From an uncultured Prevotellaceae bacterium (lineage in GTDB: Bacteria > Bacteroidota > Bacteroidia > Bacteroidales > Muribaculaceae), in contig ONIY01000034.1 of assembly GCA_900318065.1 (NCBI GenBank), forward strand, positions 1-44,779: DNA of 44,779 bases, written 5' to 3'. The translations under genes were made by a program, and so were the position numbers. Positions 39,815 to 44,779 of the stretch are shown one piece after another; within the stretch, counting starts at the first letter, position 1, and each line of letters opens with the position of its first letter. The notes beneath the pieces were generated by a model. That model ran no database searches and had not been told where the DNA came from. It saw nothing but the letters and a program-made list of their open reading frames with translations.

Positions 39815-42800
39815 TTAGCGATACAGCTTCTTCACTGTAGTGCGGCTGCCGTCGCTGTAGCGAGTCACAACGATGTTCACGCCCTTGAATGGCTTGTCGC
39901 TCGTGAGGCCAGCAGCGTTGACATATTCCACGCCCACCACCTCACGGTAACCGTCAAGAGTGTAGATGTCGGTAATGGTGCCGTTGGGATCCTTGTCTTG
40001 GCGTTGCCAGTTCTCAAGAGGATAAACCACCATTGCAGTAGCATCACCTTCGGCAAGTGTGGTTATGCCCTTGAGGGTAGAGGCGCTCACGCCGTTGACA
40101 TTCACAGCGGCAAAGCCGATGAAGTTGTACACGCCACCGTCCTCAATCTCGCCAATGGGGTTACTTGAGTCGTTGTAGTACTTGGTCAAGTCGGCATAGA
40201 ACGCGCCATCGATGCGGCCAGTGCTGTTGTTCACTGGTGAGGCAACGACAAACTTGCCGCTGGCAGCATCCCACATAGCCCACATCACTTTGGCAACCTC
40301 CATGGGCTTAGCAGGCAGGAAGAAGTAGTTTTCTGTCAGTGCAAGCATCTCTGGGTCGAAGTCGGTGGCAAGGTAGGTGTTGAAGTTAACGGTTGCTTGT
40401 TCGCCAGGAGTGGGAACCTTAGTGAGCTGCAGGGTGGGGTTGACCTTGTTGATCAGGGTGCCGCGCACGCCACTCAGCTTGTGGCCTGTGGGGTATTGAG
40501 ACTGAGTGAGTTCGGTGCCAGCAGGAAGTTTAAGCATAATCCAGTTGCTCTGGTCCCAAGAAGTGGTTTGCCAACCATGCTCAGTCATGAAGTCGGTTTG
40601 ACCGGTGGTTATCTCCTTCTTGTTGGTGAAGCCATTGTCGTCCTTACAGAAGATATACTTGCTGTCATTGCTCAGATAAGCACCTATCAAGTTGTCGTCA
40701 ACAATGCGATACTGCTTGCCAGCAACAACACTTGGGTCATTAACAATCTGCGCCAGAGTCACCTCCTGAGGCAACGGAGTTTGGAAGGCGATCTCCAGCA
40801 TGTCGGGATAAGAACCACCACCTGTCAATCTTACCATATAAACCTTGGATGCATCAAGAGTAGCCGAAGTGATAACTGCTGTGCCACTTGCTCCTCCTTG
40901 TTGACTGTCGGTTGCTGTAGTAGCCGCAGTGACTGTGCCATCGGCGTTGACTGTGCACTCATAGATTGCCAGTGTGGCCGAAGCACTGCTCCAACTGCTG
41001 CCCTTGACAAGCGCTTTTACTTGTGAGCAGTTAGTTACATAGAAGGTTTGGTTGCCACTTCCATAGATAGAAAAGCCCGAAGTACTGTTGGTAAAGTAAG
41101 AGGCGTTGCCCAGGAAGATGTCACTTGCGCTCCATGTGTTATTGTATTGAGTGAGTGATGTGGTTGTATACCAGTTCTGATTAGCATCGGCACTCATTGC
41201 ACCATAGTTCGATACAGTGAGCCAAGCTATATCCTGGGCTTCATACTCGGTGTACTTGTAGATAGTGCTCATGCCACTCACTGTAGCGCCAGCATCGTCG
41301 ATGGTTTCATACTTGGCGATATCGAGGTAAGCATCCTTAGCAGTACCGCCATTGCTGCATCTACCAGTTAATGTGACAGTAGCGCTAAGCGAGCCGCTGG
41401 TGAATGTGACAGTACCGTAGTAGGTGCCCTCAACAGCCGAGTTGAATGCTACCGAAACAGATGTACCAAATTCTACTATCGACGATTCAATAGTTGTGGG
41501 ATCAATTGTGAACACTCCATTAGGATCGTCTAATGTTACGGTCACATTAGCAGGAAGCATCTTGCCCTTAACGGTTATCGACCCTGTTGCTGTCTCGCCA
41601 AGACCAGCATTTAATGTCAATTCACTTGGAGTGGCCCTAAGTGCTGGATTATTATTTGATGTCTTGAATCCAATCTCATAAATCTTTGACTTAGTTGTAG
41701 AAACAACTACTTTATAAATCTTGGATTCATCAAGATCGATAGATGTCAAAGTGAAGTCGGAATTCTTAGTCGAGAATGATTCCTCATCAACTGTACTTGT
41801 TGCGGCTGTGATTGAGCCATCGGCATTCTTTGTGCACTCATATATTCTAAGGTAAGCAGGATAAGTGTTGTTGCTACTTGCACTTTCATTATGTCCACGT
41901 ACCTTTACCTGTGAGCAATTAGTCACAAAGAATGTTTCACTTTGAGTTGTGTAAGAACTACCCCATCCACTGCCACTGCGGGCATAATAGGTTGCTCCTG
42001 TTGTTCCATAGGCTGTGTTGCCCTGGAAGATGTCGGTGGCACTCCATGAAGCAGTAGTGGTTGCTGTAATGCTGGTTTGAATCCACTCTTGTGGGCTGTC
42101 GGCTTGATAAGCGCCATAGGCTGGCAATGTGAGCCAAGCAGCACCGTCATCTTCATATTCGGTGAACTTATACAGTGTGCCAGTAAAGCTGCCCTTACCG
42201 GCATCGTCAATAGTGGCATACTTAGCGATATTGAGATAAGCATCACTTGCTGTTCCACCATCGTTGGCCGTTGCGGTAATAGGAATGGTGATGTCCTCGG
42301 CATAGGCAGTCCTCAGCACTACAGAACCTGTGTAAGTGCCTTCGGCGGGAGCATTGAACGATACCATAAAGCTGGCGGCCTCCTCGGCAGCAGCAATGCT
42401 GATGGTGCTTGTTGAAATCGAGAACACGTTGCTTGGGTCGTTCAAGGTAACACTTATGTCCTCATAAAGGTTCTCGGCAATGAGTTGTACTTCTTTGTTA
42501 ACTGTGGTGTTAATGTCGGAAGTGAACGACAGTGCCTCTGGCTCAACGACAATGAATGGCTCGTTAACCTTACCAGTGAGTGCTATTGTCTTGGTCTCGG
42601 CATTTGTCGATGCTACTGTAACAGTGCCAGTATAGTCATTGAATGCTTCGGCTGTGGGTTTGAATTTCACCACAACCTCAACAGGTGTTTCTTCGCTTAT
42701 GCTTGCTGCAGGAATTGTCACTGTGCCTAAACTGAACACATTGTTTGCATCGGTAAGAGTCAATGTTACATCATTATTGATGAACCGTCCCGAAACGTTG

Positions 42801-44551
42801 AATGTTTTTTGAACCTCCGTTCCGATATAAGAATTAAGGGTGATTTCTGAAGGTTCTACAATCAACGTGGGTATAGCGGCTTGAGCGTTGCCAGTGATGT
42901 TTATTGTCACGTCATCGGCATTGCGGCTTGAAAGCACTACGGTTGCAGTGGTTTGTCCAGCACTGGTAGGAGCCCATGTGATGGTGAGAGCCACTCCATT
43001 TGCTGTCTTGCTGATGCTTGTGGGGTTGATGCTGTAGATGCCGTTGGCATCGTTGAGCGTTGCAGTAATGTCTTCCTCAAGGTTGGCGCCTGTCACGTTC
43101 ACAGTTTGAGTGTAGGTAAGAGTAGCATAACCACTAAACGAAACTGTGGTTGGACTTGCGGTAATTGTTCCACCCTGTGCTGTACCAGTGATGGGGATTA
43201 CCACATCGTCAACACCATTGCATCTGAGAGTAAGTGTAGCGTTTGTCTCGCCACGAGTGGTGGGTTTCCAGGTCACGGTGATTGTGGCACCATTGGTGCT
43301 TGTGGCCTGTGAATAGGTGATGCTGTTCTTGTCGATACTATAAACATTTGCACCAGTCAGCGTCGCCGTAATGTTGTTGGAGCCAATGTTGGTGCCTTTA
43401 ACAGTTATGGTCTTTGTGTAGGTTTGACCTGTGTAACCAGTGAAAGAAAGGCTGCTTGGTGTCGCGGTAACCGAAGGACCAGTAGCGGTACCAGTGATGG
43501 GAACGGTCACAGTATTTGCGCCAGTGCCAGTGGTGGTGAACACCAGGTTGGCAGTTGTTGTGCCGCCCGATGTTGGTGCCCAAGTAACAGTGACATCGTA
43601 GCCTGCTGCTGCCTGAGCGGCAGTGATTGTGGTGGGCGTAACACTGTAGACATTGCTGCCCGAAATGGCAATACTAACGCCTCCTTGCAAGTTACTGCCT
43701 GTTACTCTCACGGTTTTTGTATAGGTCTGGCCGCTATTGCCTGTGAACGATAGGCTGGTGGGATTAGCTGTTAATGCTGGTGCACTATAGACGCCATTAC
43801 CAGTGAGTGACACTGTCACTGTGCTTGCGCTGGTGCTGGTGAGGGTTACTGTGCCAGTATAGGTTGCACTGGCGTTGGCAGTGGGCGAGAAGGTTACGGT
43901 AACAGTGGCGCTAGCAGTGCCATCACTGTTTTTGGTGATGTTAGTCTTGTCGATAGAGAAGTTGTTGCCACTCTTTGACAATGAAATGTTGCCAGTGAGA
44001 TTGGTACCAGTAACAGTAAATGTCTTTGTCGTAGTTGTTCCAGCAGTCACGTTGCCAAAGTCGAGAGAGGTGGGATTGGCGGTGATTGCGGGACCGTTGC
44101 AATTAAGGATTTCTTGAATACCTGCTAATGCGTCAATCTTACCATTACCAAAGTGACTGGCATTGGCACCACCATCGGTGTAACTGTCGTGGATGGCGGT
44201 TTGTGCCATCAGTTGCTTCACTTTGTTGACGGTGAGGTTCTTCCACTCACTCTTGGCATTGTCATGGAGTGACGCCTGCAGCCACAATGCCACGATACCT
44301 GCAGCAGTGGGGGTCGCCATCGAGGTGCCTTCCATGTAGGCGTAGGGGCTGGTGGTGCTGTTAACCTTCAAATCAGAGTTGTAATTAGAACCATAATAGC
44401 TGTAATCGTCAACCGAAGTTGTGTGGTTATGGTTCACACCAGCAATCAATCGAGCACCAGGAGCCGAAATCCACGGATAGAATAATCCTGTGGGACTGTG
44501 GGCAGCTGTTCCCCAACTGGAGAAATAGGCGATATCACCATTGGTATACAC
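39815..44551 (-). CDS. Giant secreted subtilase with Ig-like repeats, 5' truncated
   Basis: The frame is open from 44689 to 39815 (1,624 codons); the first possible start, GTG at 44551, gives 1,578 residues. The N-terminal part is the end of an S8 protease domain with the catalytic Ser in GTSMATPTAAGIVALW and an earlier FSSWGTAAHSP; the Asp and His parts are missing. Six ~100-residue Ig-like repeats (TANPTSLSFTG type, about 44100-42270) follow. Then come a ~200-residue module (AKYATIDDAG to IYECTKNADGS), a seventh Ig repeat, a second copy of the module (AKYETIDDAG to IYECTVNADGT) and a C-terminal tail ending VVTRYSDGSRTTVKKL. Without its signal peptide and protease N-half it is probably non-functional, unless the start is misassembled. 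Confidence 0.75.
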   Translation of the reverse strand: MYTNGDIAYFSSWGTAAHSPTGLFYPWISAPGARLIAGVNHNHTTSVDDYSYYGSNYNSDLKVNSTTSPYAYMEGTSMATPTAAGIVALWLQASLHDNAKSEWKNLTVNKVKQLMAQTAIHDSYTDGGANASHFGNGKIDALAGIQEILNCNGPAITANPTSLDFGNVTAGTTTTKTFTVTGTNLTGNISLSKSGNNFSIDKTNITKNSDGTASATVTVTFSPTANASATYTGTVTLTSTSASTVTVSLTGNGVYSAPALTANPTSLSFTGNSGQTYTKTVRVTGSNLQGGVSIAISGSNVYSVTPTTITAAQAAAGYDVTVTWAPTSGGTTTANLVFTTTGTGANTVTVPITGTATGPSVTATPSSLSFTGYTGQTYTKTITVKGTNIGSNNITATLTGANVYSIDKNSITYSQATSTNGATITVTWKPTTRGETNATLTLRCNGVDDVVIPITGTAQGGTITASPTTVSFSGYATLTYTQTVNVTGANLEEDITATLNDANGIYSINPTSISKTANGVALTITWAPTSAGQTTATVVLSSRNADDVTINITGNAQAAIPTLIVEPSEITLNSYIGTEVQKTFNVSGRFINNDVTLTLTDANNVFSLGTVTIPAASISEETPVEVVVKFKPTAEAFNDYTGTVTVASTNAETKTIALTGKVNEPFIVVEPEALSFTSDINTTVNKEVQLIAENLYEDISVTLNDPSNVFSISTSTISIAAAEEAASFMVSFNAPAEGTYTGSVVLRTAYAEDITIPITATANDGGTASDAYLNIAKYATIDDAGKGSFTGTLYKFTEYEDDGAAWLTLPAYGAYQADSPQEWIQTSITATTTASWSATDIFQGNTAYGTTGATYYARSGSGWGSSYTTQSETFFVTNCSQVKVRGHNESASSNNTYPAYLRIYECTKNADGSITAATSTVDEESFSTKNSDFTLTSIDLDESKIYKVVVSTTKSKIYEIGFKTSNNNPALRATPSELTLNAGLGETATGSITVKGKMLPANVTVTLDDPNGVFTIDPTTIESSIVEFGTSVSVAFNSAVEGTYYGTVTFTSGSLSATVTLTGRCSNGGTAKDAYLDIAKYETIDDAGATVSGMSTIYKYTEYEAQDIAWLTVSNYGAMSADANQNWYTTTSLTQYNNTWSASDIFLGNASYFTNSTSGFSIYGSGNQTFYVTNCSQVKALVKGSSWSSASATLAIYECTVNADGTVTAATTATDSQQGGASGTAVITSATLDASKVYMVRLTGGGSYPDMLEIAFQTPLPQEVTLAQIVNDPSVVAGKQYRIVDDNLIGAYLSNDSKYIFCKDDNGFTNKKEITTGQTDFMTEHGWQTTSWDQSNWIMLKLPAGTELTQSQYPTGHKLSGVRGTLINKVNPTLQLTKVPTPGEQATVNFNTYLATDFDPEMLALTENYFFLPAKPMEVAKVMWAMWDAASGKFVVASPVNNSTGRIDGAFYADLTKYYNDSSNPIGEIEDGGVYNFIGFAAVNVNGVSASTLKGITTLAEGDATAMVVYPLENWQRQDKDPNGTITDIYTLDGYREVVGVEYVNAAGLTSDKPFKGVNIVVTRYSDGSRTTVKKLYR

Positions 44552-44684
44552 ATCACTATAATCGGTGCTTGTGCCTGCATAGTTAGTGGTTGTTCTCTCC
44601 GATACGTATGCTCCAATCGAAATGACATTAGCAATAGTAGCCTCATCGCTGTAGCAACCATCATCGGAACCTGCTGACCATGAG

Positions 44685-44743
44685 TAACATTAAGTTTGCA
44701 GCATCGTTGCGGACGAAGTCCGCCAAAAGCAAACAAAATGTTA
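44685..44743. repeat. 59-bp palindromic element at the broken 5' end of the subtilase
   Basis: The outer arms TAACATTAAGTTTGC (44685-44699) and GCAAACAAAATGTTA (44729-44743) match at 13 of 15 pairs. The centre is the hairpin GCGGAC-GAA-GTCCGC (44709-44723). The left arm supplies the in-frame TAA (44690-44692) that closes the subtilase frame upstream. Beyond it (44744-44779) no subtilase-like frame is seen. Confidence 0.65.
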
Positions 44744-44779
44744 ATATAATACGAAGAATGCCAGGTTGATTTCTTACTT

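Overview
The window is a chromosomal piece of a Bacteroidales bacterium, probably a gut Prevotella/Muribaculaceae-type genome. The evidence is the fused SecDF, the lptE / TPR-like / secG order, DUF2851, a PCMD-domain protein, a four-helix-bundle suffix protein, secreted proteins with Por-like C-terminal tails, and repeated promoter signatures of the Bacteroidetes type (TTTG, about 20 nt, TAnnTTTG) before mutS, tRNA-Phe, two secreted-protein genes and others.

Positions 1 to about 13,700 are accessory DNA, more AT-rich and full of orphan genes, ending beside a tRNA-Arg(CCT) gene whose 3' end faces the element. I read it as an integrated plasmid-like or satellite element with its other end outside the window. 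Its plus-strand half (1631-7805) carries small orphan genes, an HNH endonuclease cut by an in-frame stop, an SF2 helicase-like protein without a Walker lysine, a BT4734/VirE_N-type primase-like protein, a 690-bp non-coding stretch that looks like an origin or control region, and a radical SAM protein. Its minus-strand half (11496-8012) is a compact operon: an HTH protein, two orphan proteins (one tail-anchored), a 56-codon gene and a membrane-anchored DUF3987 ATPase. An orphan 557-aa gene with its own promoter lies next to the tRNA. The left edge (1-640) and the HNH locus show decay.

From 13,754 the core genome starts: tRNA-Arg, then clpS, clpA and aat, which together make and deliver N-degron substrates. 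Two adjacent paralogous secreted-protein genes follow (17786-19813). Each is broken by a 10-bp indel of opposite sign at the same codon, at the edge of a 100-bp block that is identical between them. A long leftward run then holds an RluA-type synthase, XerD, SecG, a TPR-like protein, LptE, a sigma-54 activator with an altered GAFTGA loop, and a lysolipid-type acyltransferase. Next come a MINPP-like phosphatase and mutS, then a PCMD protein and a DUF2851 protein, and tRNA-Phe on the plus strand.

The right end holds a MITE-like element, secDF, a four-helix-suffix gene flanked by octamer repeat arrays, a large Ig-like lipoprotein, and a giant secreted subtilase remnant with many Ig-like repeats. 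The remnant's 5' end is cut off by a 59-bp palindromic element.
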